Shown: piece after piece, positions 1 to 8,808 of the stretch
How the letters are laid out: every line of letters starts with the position of its first letter
Numbering within the stretch: position 1 is the stretch's first letter
NCBI RefSeq assembly: GCF_024519315.1
Contig: NZ_JANIIC010000029.1
Location: forward strand, 56,084 to 120,083
DNA from: Streptomyces malaysiensis subsp. samsunensis
Lineage (GTDB): Bacteria; Actinomycetota; Actinomycetes; Streptomycetales; Streptomycetaceae
DNA: 64,000 nt
Direction of reading: 5' to 3'
Notes under the pieces: generated by a model
The model's database searches: none
What the model was told of the DNA's origin: nothing
Seen by the model: the letters and a program-made list of their open reading frames with translations, nothing else
Program-made: the position numbers and the translations under genes

Positions 1-168
1 CGCCACGCATGCTCGGGCAGTGCCTTCGCGCCGCAGATCGCGCGCATCGCGCTGGAGGAGTTGCTCGCTCGCCATCCCCGTATCCGCCTCGAACCCGACC
101 ACGAGATCATCGTCCGCGGGTGGATGTTCCGGGGTGCCACCGAACTGCCCGTTCGTATGCCGCGCTGA
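1..168 (+). CDS. Cytochrome P450, C-terminal end (partial)
   Basis: The reading frame is open from the window edge and ends in TGA at 166-168. It begins with RHACSGSAFAPQIARIALEE, which matches the P450 heme-ligand loop (H-x-C-x-G, cysteine at residue 4) followed by the L helix (ARIALEELL). The tail (RIRLEPDHEI...ELPVRMPR) matches the usual final beta sheet of bacterial P450s. Only about 55 of some 400 residues are inside the window, so substrate and redox partner cannot be judged. A 3' end of a normal gene is likelier than a relic, because no lesion is visible. Confidence 0.85.
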   Translation, partial: RHACSGSAFAPQIARIALEELLARHPRIRLEPDHEIIVRGWMFRGATELPVRMPR

Positions 169-385
169 CCACGCAAGAACCGGACAGCGTCGCGAGATAC
201 CCCGCGTGGGACCGCATCAGGATCCGGGCGAGCCGCACCGCTTCGGCGCCGAGGACCGGCGGCTCGGTGCCGATGCGAGCCGGCCGCGCAGGTCCCGGAC
301 GGACTGGGCATCCACAGCGAAGTAACGAATCCGAGACCCCTTCCTTGCCTGTGATCATGGCTGATATTTACCCTTCCAAAGTGAC

Positions 386-402
386 ATATACGTAACGTAT
401 AT
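386..402. promoter_or_regulatory. 17-bp palindromic operator, copy 1
   Basis: The sequence is ATATAC-GTAAC-GTATAT, two 6-bp arms around 5 bp and symmetrical except for the central base. It lies 109 bp upstream of the symporter start at 511. The same arm spacing recurs at 474, 8773 and 16489, each time in front of a transport or catabolic gene. The likely binder is the GntR/FCD regulator at 15410-16237 (inference). Apart from the two operator copies, nothing else was recognised in the gap 169-510. Confidence 0.7.
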
Positions 403-473
403 AACGCTGAGTAGTGGTTTCTTCGGCGAGGCGGCCAGGTGGCGACGAGCCCTTGACCTGGCCATCGAGTCAT

Positions 474-490
474 ATATACCTTCCGTATAC
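474..490. promoter_or_regulatory. 17-bp palindromic operator, copy 2
   Basis: The sequence is ATATAC-CTTCC-GTATAC, the same 6+5+6 layout as the copy 88 bp upstream, and it lies 20 bp before the ATG at 511. That is the same distance as between the 8773 copy and the start at 8809. A site this close to the start would overlap the transcription start, so repression is likelier than activation. The two copies 88 bp apart (about eight helical turns) could be bridged by one regulator; this is inference. Confidence 0.7.
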
Positions 491-510
491 CTCGCTTGGC
501 TGGAGACAAC

Positions 511-1860
511 ATGCCTGAAGAACTGCTTTCCTCTTCCACGGATACAGCCGTGAATCCGCCATCCCCGCAGCGCCGACAGGTCGCCAATGCCTTCGCGGCC
601 AGTCTGTCCGGCACCGCGCTGGAGTGGTACGACTTCGGGATCTACTCCGCGTCAGCGGCGCTCGTGTTCCCCGTTCTGTTCTTCCCCGACTCCAGCTCCG
701 CGGCCGCGGAGCTGTTCGCGTTCTCCACCTATGCCGTCGGCTACCTCTCGCGCCCGTTGGGGGCGTTCGCGCTCGGGCGGCTCGGTGACGTCGTTGGACG
801 CAAACAAGTCATCGTCCTGACGCTGGTGTTGATCGGGGTGGCCACGTTCGTCATCGGCTTGCTGCCCACGTACGGCACGATCGGCATCGCCGCGCCGATC
901 CTGCTGGTGTCGCTGCGGTTCGCGCAGGGGGTGGGCGTCGGCGGCGAGTTGGGGGTGGCCCCCTTGTTGTCCAGCGAGTTCGGCGACCCGAAACGGCGTG
1001 GGTTCTGGTGTTGTGCCCCGCAAATAGGTCCGCCGGCTGGCAATCTGCTGGCGAACGGCATGCTGGCGCTGCTCACGGTGTCGATGTCAGACGACGCCTT
1101 CCTGTCATGGGGCTGGCGAGTCGGGTTCCTGACGTCGGCGATCCTGGTCGGGGTCGGGCTGCTGATCAGGCTCCGGCTCGAGGAGACGCCGGTGTTCCGC
1201 GCGATCCGCGACAAGGGAGAGAGCCCGTCCGCTCCCGTCCGTGAGGTTCTCTCCACCGAGTGGCGTGGCCTGATCGCCGCGTCGTGTGCCCGGGTGGGGC
1301 CGGACGTCACGTACGCCCTGTTCGTCGTGTTCAGCCTCGTGTACGGCACGAAGGAGGCCGGCTTTACGCCGTCGCAAGTACTGATCGCGGTACTGGTCGG
1401 TTCAGCCACCCAGCTCGCGCTCATCCCGCTCGCCGCGGCACTGTCCGACCGCGTCAACCGCCGCCGGATGTACGCGGTAGCCGCGGCGATCGCGGCCATA
1501 TGGCCGTTCGTGTTTCTGCCGGCCATTCTGAGCGGCTCGTTCGTGGTCCTCGTCGGCGGGATCGTGGTCGGGTTGGGGCTGCATTCGTTCATGTACGGAC
1601 CGCAGGGCGCCTTCATCACTGAGCAGTTCTCGCCCCGCCTTCGCGCGAGCGGCAGCTCGCTGGCCTTCGCGATCGGCAGCACGTTCGGCGGCGCCGTGGC
1701 GCCGCTGGTGTTCGCGGCCTTGCTGAACTGGCAGGGAACATGGCTGCTCCTGGCGGTCTACACCGCGCTCGCCTGCGCAGTCACGATCGCCGGGGCTCTC
1801 TGGCTGGGCCGCGACCACGACGCGGAGGAGGAGCGCCAGTTCGCTGAGAGCCTGGCCTGA
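511..1860 (+). CDS. MHS-family MFS symporter (metabolite:H+ type)
   Basis: About 449 residues with 12 predicted membrane segments. The features of the metabolite:H+ symporter subfamily (shikimate, proline/betaine, citrate types) are present: an N-terminal ALEWYDFGIY motif in the first helix, a loop reading LGRLGDVVGRK after helix 2, and RFAQGVGVGGELG in helix 4. ATG 511 is preferred over an in-frame TTG at 496 because GGAG lies about 8 bp upstream of it. Two copies of the palindrome shared with the 8.8-kb operon lie upstream, so the substrate may be the compound that operon degrades. The substrate itself cannot be read from the sequence. Confidence 0.88.
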   Translation: MPEELLSSSTDTAVNPPSPQRRQVANAFAASLSGTALEWYDFGIYSASAALVFPVLFFPDSSSAAAELFAFSTYAVGYLSRPLGAFALGRLGDVVGRKQVIVLTLVLIGVATFVIGLLPTYGTIGIAAPILLVSLRFAQGVGVGGELGVAPLLSSEFGDPKRRGFWCCAPQIGPPAGNLLANGMLALLTVSMSDDAFLSWGWRVGFLTSAILVGVGLLIRLRLEETPVFRAIRDKGESPSAPVREVLSTEWRGLIAASCARVGPDVTYALFVVFSLVYGTKEAGFTPSQVLIAVLVGSATQLALIPLAAALSDRVNRRRMYAVAAAIAAIWPFVFLPAILSGSFVVLVGGIVVGLGLHSFMYGPQGAFITEQFSPRLRASGSSLAFAIGSTFGGAVAPLVFAALLNWQGTWLLLAVYTALACAVTIAGALWLGRDHDAEEERQFAESLA

Positions 1861-2005
1861 GTCCAGAAGGCCGCTGAGACTCTCGGTTATGGCCCCGGCT
1901 CGGTGGAGTCGGGGCCAAGGTGCCCGCGCCGGACGCAGGCTGTGTGCGCTGCGCCGCGTCCTCGGCGCTTGACCTTGTAGTTGCTGTAAGGGCGAACATG
2001 GCGCC

Positions 2006-2848
2006 ATGTTGTCCATCGGCGAATTCAGCGAAATGTGCCATCTGTCACCGCAGACACTGCGGTTCTACCACTCCGAGGGTTTGCTCGTCCCAGCCGACGT
2101 CAACGAGCGGACCGGCTACCGCTCGTACACATTCGAGCAGGTCGAACAGGCCATGCTGATCACGGTCCTGCGCGGCACGGGGATGAGTGTCAAGCTCGTC
2201 CGGCGTGCTCTCGACAAGACGGACGCGGCACCCGCCCTGTTGCAGCAGCACAGTGCGGAGGTGCAGCACCAGCGGCAGGCCCAGGACGAGGCGATCAGCG
2301 ACGCGCGAGAATTCTTCAACTCGTGGCCGGAGGCACGCCTGCGCCATGTACCCGAGATGACCGTGGTGTCGAAGCTGGTACCCGGCCCGTCGGCCGGGGG
2401 TGACCAGTACGACTGGGACGAAGCCGATGCCGTCGTTACCGCCACCGTTCAGGATGTGGTCAAGACCGTGGAGTCGTGCGGAGCTGTTGTGTCGGGGACT
2501 CCTTGGCGAACCTGGGCCAGCGAGACCCCGGAGCAGAAGATGCAGGGCATCACCGCCGAGGGGCCGCACTGGCTGGTGAAGATCCCCGTCACGGCGGACG
2601 AGAAAGCGATTGCAGCTCTGTCCGGTGACGTTGAGGTGCAGATCTTCGAAGCCCGGGACGAGCTGTCGATATTCATCCCGGGCAAGAGCTCGATGGCCAA
2701 GTTCGGCACTGCGTTCTCACGCCTGGTCATGCATCCCCTCGACGCCGCCTACATCGACATCTCCCATATGCGTCAGCTGCTGCACGACGACGGCGTCGAA
2801 ACCACCGCGGCGATCTGCAAGCTCGACGAGACCGACCTGGTCGGGTGA
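2006..2848 (+). CDS. MerR-family transcriptional regulator with C-terminal ligand-binding domain
   Basis: 280 residues. Residues 1-70 form a MerR winged helix (MLSIGEFSEMCHLSPQTLRF, then a wing with RTGYRSYT and the second helix pair). A coiled-coil dimer helix follows (about 75-110). The C-terminal ~160 residues resemble a GyrI-like effector-binding fold, as in multidrug-sensing MerR proteins. No cysteines in metal-site positions are seen, so a metal sensor is unlikely. It lies 145 bp after the symporter, same strand, with its own upstream space. Targets are unknown. Confidence 0.85.
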   Translation: MLSIGEFSEMCHLSPQTLRFYHSEGLLVPADVNERTGYRSYTFEQVEQAMLITVLRGTGMSVKLVRRALDKTDAAPALLQQHSAEVQHQRQAQDEAISDAREFFNSWPEARLRHVPEMTVVSKLVPGPSAGGDQYDWDEADAVVTATVQDVVKTVESCGAVVSGTPWRTWASETPEQKMQGITAEGPHWLVKIPVTADEKAIAALSGDVEVQIFEARDELSIFIPGKSSMAKFGTAFSRLVMHPLDAAYIDISHMRQLLHDDGVETTAAICKLDETDLVG

Positions 2849-2880
2849 CCTCACGAGCTGACTGGACGGGCAGGCAACCG

Positions 2881-2922
2881 CCGGTGGCGACAGCCGGGGC
2901 GACCGCGAACGGCCGCCACCGG
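2881..2922. terminator. Stem-loop between convergent genes
   Basis: A perfect 9-bp stem, CCGGTGGCG (2881-2889) with CGCCACCGG (2914-2922), encloses a 24-nt GC-rich loop. It sits in the 106-bp gap between the MerR gene and the convergent serine hydrolase. There is no U-tract, as is usual in high-GC actinomycetes. Confidence 0.5.
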
Positions 2923-2954
2923 GGCGAGGACCCGACGCCGACGGGGCGGGCGGC

Positions 2955-4172
2955 TTACTCGCAGAGGGCAGTGTCGACGAAGTCGATTACGTGGTCCGCG
3001 GCGGTCTGCTGACCGGCCTGGTCGGTGGGCAGGGCGCTGGGCAGCGCGGTGACGGTGACCGAGACGGCGCGGCCGTCTTCGGTGGCGCCCCCGCGGGTCT
3101 CGTAGCCGGGGATGTCACCGCCGTGGCCCCAGACCAGGCCACCGCAGCTCAGTGGGGTACTGATCAGGCCGAGTCCGTAACGGGCCCGGGGCCAGAGAGC
3201 GGAGGCCGGGACGGTGGTGCGCATCTGCTTCAGCTGCGCCGGCTTGAGGAGCTTGCCGCCGAGCAGGGCGGAGTAGAAGCGGTTGAGGTCGCTCGGGGTG
3301 GCGATCATCTGTCCGGCGGCCCATGCCCAGGACGGGTCCATCTCGGTGATGTCGCGCAGCGGATCGCCGGGCTTCACCACGTGATAGCCCCGCGGGTGAG
3401 GTCCCCGGATGTCCTGGTCGCCGATGCCGGGGAAGTAGGTGTGGCGCAGCCCGATGGGCTTGATGGCCCGCCGCGTTATCTCCTCGGCCACCGGGCGGCC
3501 GGTGACCTTCTGGATGAGCAGGCCCGCGAGGAGATAGTTGGTGTTGCTGTACTCCCACTTGCTGCCGGGGGCGAACTTCGCCTTCTGGGCCAGCGCCAGG
3601 TCGAGCAGGTCGCGCGGTTCGGTGTAGGTGTGCCGGCCCTTGAAGAAGTCGCCGCCCATGGCCGCGACGTAGTCGGGCAGGCCGCTGGTGTGCTGCAGCA
3701 GCTGCCGCACCGTGATGTGGCGGCCGTCGATGCCGTCGCCCCGGACGAGCCGCGGCAGGTACGTCTCGATCGGCGCGTCGAGGCCGACGCGGCCTTCGCC
3801 GACCAGTTGCAGGACGACCACGGCGGTGAAGGTCTTGGTGGTGGATCCGATGCGTACCCGCCCGTCGGCCGGCACCTTCGTCTTGTCTTTCCTGTCGGCG
3901 ACGCCGACGGTGTAGTCACGGGTGCTGCCATCGCGGCCGCGGACAGCGGCCAGGGCCGCGGGAAACGCGTCATCGCGCACCAGGCGGTCCATCCGCTGCC
4001 GCACCACGTCGTGACGCTCGTCGGTATGAGCCCCGGACGCCGACGCTGACGGCACGCAGCCCACGGTGAGACTGGCCAGTACCGCCAGTGCGGCCGTCGT
4101 CGTGGCTGCCCGTCGGCGCCTGGACGGCGACGAGGTGTGAACAGACCGGGGAGCGTGGCGATAACGGGACAC
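2955..4172 (-). CDS. Secreted serine hydrolase (beta-lactamase / D-Ala-D-Ala carboxypeptidase fold)
   Basis: About 405 residues. The start is GTG at 4172, chosen because AAGGAG sits about 9 bp upstream; the frame stays open far upstream but without coding character. An arginine-rich N-terminus and a hydrophobic stretch (residues ~22-45) form a signal peptide, possibly lipoprotein-like (VGC). Class C/DD-peptidase motifs are visible: S-x-x-K in GSTTKT, Y-x-N in EYSNTNY, and H-x-G in VWGHGGDIPG. It acts outside the membrane, on peptidoglycan peptides or other amides/esters. A frameshifted paralogue lies directly upstream. Confidence 0.9.
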   Translation of the reverse strand: MSRYRHAPRSVHTSSPSRRRRAATTTAALAVLASLTVGCVPSASASGAHTDERHDVVRQRMDRLVRDDAFPAALAAVRGRDGSTRDYTVGVADRKDKTKVPADGRVRIGSTTKTFTAVVVLQLVGEGRVGLDAPIETYLPRLVRGDGIDGRHITVRQLLQHTSGLPDYVAAMGGDFFKGRHTYTEPRDLLDLALAQKAKFAPGSKWEYSNTNYLLAGLLIQKVTGRPVAEEITRRAIKPIGLRHTYFPGIGDQDIRGPHPRGYHVVKPGDPLRDITEMDPSWAWAAGQMIATPSDLNRFYSALLGGKLLKPAQLKQMRTTVPASALWPRARYGLGLISTPLSCGGLVWGHGGDIPGYETRGGATEDGRAVSVTVTALPSALPTDQAGQQTAADHVIDFVDTALCE

Positions 4173-4339
4173 GAAGAACACTCCTTGCTGGTGCCCTGCC
4201 GGGCAGGGCGGGTGTTGAGCCGTGGTGAGCCATGGGGCTCCTTCGGCTGCTGTGGGGGGTGAGGGTGCGTGGTAGCCGACGGTGCGGCGGATCGTGCGCT
4301 CCGTGCGGTGCGGGTGATGTGACAGATCGTTCGGGTACG

Positions 4340-5685
4340 TCAGCCCGGCAAAGCCGTGCTCTGCGTGGCTGTACCGGGGACAGGCTTGCCGAGCATGCGG
4401 CAGACCGCGGCGTCCACCAGGGGCCGGTACCTGGCGGCGACCTTCGGTTCGCTGAGGCCGAAGACGGTCGAGGTGAGGATGGCGACGGTGCGGTGGCCGG
4501 TGCTGTCGGTGTAGTTCTGGCTCGCGTAGCCGGGGATGCCACCGGTGTGTCCCCATACGGTGCCGCACGGGGTGCGGACCTCCTCCAGACCCAGCCCGTA
4601 CCTGGTGGCCTCCGGCGCGGCGGGGTCTTCCGGGACGGTCGTGCGCATCTGCCTCAGCTGAGCCGGGGGCAGCAGTTCTCCGGACATCAAGGCGGTGTCG
4701 AAGCGCGCCCAGTCGGCCGCGGTGGAGACGACGGCCCCCGCGGCCCAGGCCCAGCTCGGGTTGATCCCGGTCGTGTCTACGTGGTCTTCGTGGCTCAGAC
4801 CCGCGAAGGACGTCCCCGGGGGCATGCCGGGAGGCAGCAGGGGGCCCAGATGAGCGGCGTCGGGTTCATAGCCGTGCGCGTACGTCCGGTTGTCGCCGGG
4901 CCGCCAGGCGGCAGTGGTGGCGAGGTAGGTGTGGGTCAGGCGCAGCGGCCGGACGAACCCTAGTCGATCAGGTCGGCCACGCTACGGCCCGTGGCCTTCT
5001 CGAGCACCATGCCGAGCGCGATGTAGTTGGTGTTGCTGTAGGACCACTTCTTGCCGGGAGTGAACAGCGCCTGGTGCCTGGTGGCCAGGGCGAGCAGTTC
5101 TTCGGGGGTCCACTGCCGTTGGTCCTGGCCGGTGACCGAGGCGAGGCCGGCGGGGTCGTCGGTGTAGTCGTACAGACCGCTCGTGTGGTTGAGGAGCATG
5201 CGTAAAGTGATCGCGCCTCCGCCGGGGACCAGGCCGGGCAGCCAACTCTCCACCGAGTCGGTCAGGTTGACCTGGTGCTCGGCGACGAGTTGCAGGGTCA
5301 AAGTGGCCACGAGCGTCTTGGTGTTGGAACCCATGCGAAACTCGTCGTCCACCGCGAGCTTGTGGTCAGCCACGGTCCAGGGGGCCTGCCCGGCGGACTC
5401 GACAGCAGGCCCATGACCGTCGTCGATCCGCACGGCCACCCCCGGGACACCGGCGTCCACGGTCTGCCGGACCAGCGTGGCCAACTGGTCCGCTCGCCCC
5501 GCTACCGCGCCCACGTGACCGGCATCGGCCGACCACGTGTCAGCCCGCGCCGCCTCGGTCCGCACCGGCACGGCCGACGCCCCGGACGCCCCGCCGACCG
5601 CGGCCGCCGCGGTCAGGCAGGTGGCCAAGGTCAGCGTCAAGGCTGCACGCGGACGGCGACGCGATATCGGCGCTCGCTCAGTCAT
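4340..5685 (-). pseudogene. Serine hydrolase paralogue with frameshift
   Basis: The ATG is at 5685 with GGAG about 8 bp before it, followed by a signal peptide rich in alanine. The first part carries S-x-x-K (GSNTKT) and Y-x-N (SYSNTNY) and ends after ...SVADLID at a TAG near 4960. The protein continues in another frame as FVRPLRLTHTYLATTA and ends in WGHTGGIPGYASQNYTDS. The junction needs one base added or two removed. Both halves are otherwise well conserved and resemble the neighbour at 2955-4172, so this is a recent lesion or a sequencing error in a tandem duplicate. Without the shift the protein would be about 447 residues. Confidence 0.8.
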
Positions 5686-6083
5686 GAGATGTCTCCGTGG
5701 GGTGAGGTATGGCCCGACCGGGCCGGCAGTGGATAAAGTCCGAGGCTGGGCTGGCGTCGAACAGTGATCACTCTGGTCGCCAGTGGGCCGCCCCCGCGAT
5801 CCGACCACCAGCAGCATTCGGGGTGGGGTTATCCCCACCCCGCCCCGGTTCAGGGCTTCAGCAGAGTAGTCAGGGCGCCGCCCCCGGGCCACGGCCCGAA
5901 CTGCCGAGAAGGGGGTGCGTACCTGCGCGGTCGCCACCACGCTCACCGACGCGGTTATCGGAGCAGACGGACCAGATGTGCCGGGTGGTCCGCTCCCGCA
6001 CGGCCCCGTCACCATCCCGGGTGCCGACGCCGCTGCTGGTCCACGAGCGGCGCGGGCCAGTCTGCTTCCCGAGCATCTGTTGG
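5686..6083. other. Gap without recognised gene
   Basis: About 400 bp separates the second serine hydrolase from an SDR remnant. Apart from the hairpin at 5820-5841 no coding pattern or repeat was recognised; open frames here lack start signals and family resemblance. Confidence 0.4.
5820..5841 (-). terminator. GC-rich hairpin
   Basis: A perfect 9-bp stem GGGGTGGGG / CCCCACCCC closes a TTAT tetraloop. It is placed to stop transcripts arriving from the SDR remnant on the minus strand, before the serine hydrolase promoter. Confidence 0.5.
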
Positions 6084-6253
6084 TCAGCGTCCGATGTGGT
6101 GGCCGCCTTCGGCGGGGATGATGGCGCCGGTGGTCCAGCGGCTTTCGTCGGACAGCAGGAACAGGGCGGCGCGGGCCATGTCGTCGGCAGGGGCGATCTG
6201 GTTCATCGGGGCCATGGAGGCCAGGTGCTCCTGGAGCTCGATGGGCAGCAAGC
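6084..6253 (-). pseudogene. Short-chain dehydrogenase, C-terminal remnant
   Basis: Reading on the minus strand, about 55 residues match the end of a classical SDR: an AP-x-D-x-ARAALFLLSDESRW segment, then TTGAIIPAEGG and the stop at 6084-6086. No Rossmann glycine motif or Y-x-x-x-K centre precedes it; upstream sequence is the 3' end of the SRPBCC gene. It appears to be the tail of a gene that lost its 5' part. An intact but different SDR lies at 6708-7496. Confidence 0.7.
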
Positions 6254-6271
6254 GAACCCCCGAAACCCAGC

Positions 6272-6706
6272 TCAGCGGCCGAGCACGGTCTTCAATGCCT
6301 GAGCGGTCGCGGGCCAGACCATCTCGCGGCTGACGCGGGTGACGAGAGCCGCGGCGTCACTGTCCGCGACGCCGTAATCGCCCTGCCAGGTGATCGCCGT
6401 CTGCCCGTCGGCGGGCTGCAGCGAGATGGTGGTGCGGGAGGTGGAGACGGGGATGGGCGGGTCTCCCTGGAAGCTGTAGGTCAGCGTCATCCGGGTGTGA
6501 TCCAGCTCGTCAAGACGCTCGGTTACCGTGCTGCCGTCCGTGAGCGACAGTTCACGTACGGCACCGACCCGTCCTGATATGCCGCTCGCCAACTGGCTAC
6601 CGTTCACCTGCGGGTGCCAGCGCATGTCCTCGAAGGCGGCCAGGAGTTGCCAGACCGCTTGCGGGTCACCGTCGATGACAGCGGTGTACTCGACCGTGAT
6701 ATCCAC
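6272..6706 (-). CDS. SRPBCC-family (START-like) protein
   Basis: 144 residues starting at GTG 6706, immediately after the stop of the SDR gene, so the two are translationally linked. The sequence VEYTAVIDGDPQAVWQLL, then a W-H-P segment, GSxGRVGAVREL and a C-terminal amphipathic helix is typical of the polyketide-cyclase/Bet v 1-like SRPBCC fold, which binds hydrophobic ligands in a cavity. A longer reading from 6814 would overlap the SDR gene and is not favoured. Pairing with an SDR suggests a small lipophilic or aromatic substrate, but this is inference. Confidence 0.8.
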   Translation of the reverse strand: MDITVEYTAVIDGDPQAVWQLLAAFEDMRWHPQVNGSQLASGISGRVGAVRELSLTDGSTVTERLDELDHTRMTLTYSFQGDPPIPVSTSRTTISLQPADGQTAITWQGDYGVADSDAAALVTRVSREMVWPATAQALKTVLGR

Positions 6707-6707
6707 G

Positions 6708-7496
6708 TCAGATCCAGCTTCCGCCGTTGACGACAAGGGCCTGTCCGTTGATCCATTCGGCCTCCGGCAAGGCAAGGAATCGTGCCACGGGTGCGATGTC
6801 ACTCGGTTCGCCAAGGCGTCCGGCGGGCGCGGAGGCGGCGACGTACTGCGTCATCTCGGGACTGAGGACGCCGCTGTCCGCGGCGAGGAAGCCGTCCCCG
6901 ACGGCGCCGGAGTGAATGCTGTTAGCGGTGATGCCCCGCGAGGAGAGTTCCTTGGCCAGCGTGCGGATGGTGGCGTTGGCACCGTTCTTGCTGGTGGCGT
7001 AGGCACCGAAGCCGGCGCCCGCGCTCCGGGTGGAGCTGCTGGAGATATTGATGATGCGACCGCCGTCGGACACCCGGCGGGCAGCTTCGCGCAGTACGTA
7101 GAAGACCGCGCGGGTGTTGACGGCGAGCACACGGTCGAACTCGGCGTCGGAGACCTCGGCCACTGGCTGCAGGCGCGAGGTGACGCCGGCGTTGGCAACC
7201 ACGATGTCCAGGCCGCCGAAGTGTGCGATGGCCAGGTCGAACAGCTCCCGCACACTGCTGCTGCGAGTGAGATCCGCGGAAAGCGACAACACATCGACAC
7301 CGCGCTTGCGGATCGCCTCCGCGGCTTCGTGCGCCTCCGTCTCCCGGCTGCGGTAGTGCAGGACGATATTCGCCCCCTCCTCCGCGAGCGCCTCGGCGAT
7401 GGCTCGGCCGATGCTACGCGGTGCCCCGGTGACCAGGGCGGTCTTTCCGGCCAGGCGGCGGACACCAGGGTCTCGTGTCCCATGGGATTGATTCAC
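6708..7496 (-). CDS. SDR-family NAD(P)-dependent oxidoreductase
   Basis: 262 residues, classical SDR length. The cofactor motif TGAPRSIGRAIA lies near residue 23, NAG (ANAGV) near residue 103, and the catalytic Ser and Y-x-x-x-K occur in SSS...YATSK. An arginine in HYRSRE after beta strand 2 suggests NADPH preference. It starts 145 bp from a divergent MmyB-type regulator, a very common actinobacterial pairing in which the regulator controls the SDR. The substrate is unknown. Confidence 0.92.
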   Translation of the reverse strand: MNQSHGTRDPGVRRLAGKTALVTGAPRSIGRAIAEALAEEGANIVLHYRSRETEAHEAAEAIRKRGVDVLSLSADLTRSSSVRELFDLAIAHFGGLDIVVANAGVTSRLQPVAEVSDAEFDRVLAVNTRAVFYVLREAARRVSDGGRIINISSSSTRSAGAGFGAYATSKNGANATIRTLAKELSSRGITANSIHSGAVGDGFLAADSGVLSPEMTQYVAASAPAGRLGEPSDIAPVARFLALPEAEWINGQALVVNGGSWI

Positions 7497-7641
7497 GGTG
7501 ACGCTCCTCGAGAATGGCGGCCGCGGATCGCGGCTGCCTCCACATCACCGTGCCCTCCAGCCGCTGCCGGTACGAGAGACCGCTTCTGCCTAGGACTGAC
7601 AGGGCGATGCTCACCCGCTGTCTCTGGGCGACGATGCATAC

Positions 7642-8490
7642 ATGGATCGCAATGAGCTCGCGCGTTGCCTGCGTCACTGGCGGGACCGTCTCAGCCCTGT
7701 GAGCGTGGGACTGTCGGCAGGCAGCCTGCGGCGCGCGCCCGGCCTACGCCGTGAAGAGGTCGCACACCTCGCCGGTGTGTCGGTGGACTACCTCGCCCGC
7801 CTCGAGCAGGGACGCGCGGGGAATCCGTCCCCTTCAGTGCTGGAGGCTCTGGCACGGGCATTGCGACTGACCGATGATGAAAACGCCCATTTGTTCCGTC
7901 TGGCCGGCCACGCGGATCCGCGGACCAACGGCATGACCCGGCACATGACCCCGGGGGTCCATCGGATCATCGATCGGCTCGCCGACAGTCCCGTCATCGT
8001 CCTGGACGCGGCCTGGCAGCTTGTCGCCACCAACCCGATGGCCACCGCCCTGCTCGGCGAGATGATCAGTGAACCGGCGCGCCAACGCAACCTCCTGTGG
8101 CGGCACTTCACCGGCATGCCTTCCCGGGTCGTCGCCACGCCCGAGGAGGACGCCGCCTTCGAGACCGCGGCCGTCGCGGATCTGCGCGCCGCGGTCGGCC
8201 GCTACCCGGACGATGTGCCGCTGCGGACTCTCATCACCGATCTGCGCAAGGTGAGCGCCCGCTTCGACAAGCGCTGGCAGCACGGCTCGGTCGCGCGCCA
8301 CATGGCGACGCGCAAGACGATCCTCCACCCACAGGTCGGGCCGATGACCTTGGACTGCGACGTCCTCACCGTCGAGGGCAGCGACCTGCGTATCGTGGTC
8401 TACACCGCCGAGCCGGGATCATCCGACGCACGCACACTGAGCCTGCTCAACACCATCGGCACGCAGAGGTTCACCGCCTCTCCGGAGTGA
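7642..8490 (+). CDS. XRE/MmyB-family transcriptional regulator
   Basis: 282 residues. A helix-turn-helix occupies residues 10-75 (LRRAPGLRREEVAHLAGVSV, then DYLARLEQGR), followed by the MmyB-like ligand-binding domain, recognised by VLDAAWQLVATNPMA, LLWRHFTG and the C-terminal HPQVGPMTLDCDVL...VYTAEPGSSD. These proteins bind a fatty-acyl or similar ligand in a PAS-like pocket. It is divergent from the SDR/SRPBCC pair and probably controls it. A broken homologue lies at 30434-31343. Confidence 0.92.
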   Translation: MDRNELARCLRHWRDRLSPVSVGLSAGSLRRAPGLRREEVAHLAGVSVDYLARLEQGRAGNPSPSVLEALARALRLTDDENAHLFRLAGHADPRTNGMTRHMTPGVHRIIDRLADSPVIVLDAAWQLVATNPMATALLGEMISEPARQRNLLWRHFTGMPSRVVATPEEDAAFETAAVADLRAAVGRYPDDVPLRTLITDLRKVSARFDKRWQHGSVARHMATRKTILHPQVGPMTLDCDVLTVEGSDLRIVVYTAEPGSSDARTLSLLNTIGTQRFTASPE

Positions 8491-8772
8491 CGCGAACCTT
8501 CCTCAAGGGTTGACCGCCGCCGCCCGCCCAGGTCCAGCGCGCCTTCGGCTTCGCCCCTCACCGGCCTGACCTCACGATCACCGACTCGAACTTCCTCAGT
8601 AACCGCTGTGTGGCAGGGGACTGCGGTTTCCTCCCGTCATGAGTGGCTGTGGACGGTATCGGATGTCGAGGTATCGAGGCCGGGCTCCCAGCGCACCAGC
8701 CGGGTCGGATTACCGCCGGTTCGGCCACGCGCCGCCCGGCCCGGAAGTGTGGTTGACACGCCCCGGGGTCAT

Positions 8773-8789
8773 ATATACGTTAGGTATAC
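8773..8789. promoter_or_regulatory. 17-bp palindromic operator, copy 3
   Basis: ATATAC-GTTAG-GTATAC, same design as at 386 and 474, lies 19 bp upstream of the ATG at 8809 and just before the GGAGGG ribosome site. Its core GTTAG-GTAT is shared with the copy before the permease at 16527. The rest of the 318-bp gap 8491-8808 shows no gene. Confidence 0.75.
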
Positions 8790-8808
8790 GCCACCCCTTG
8801 GAGGGCAA

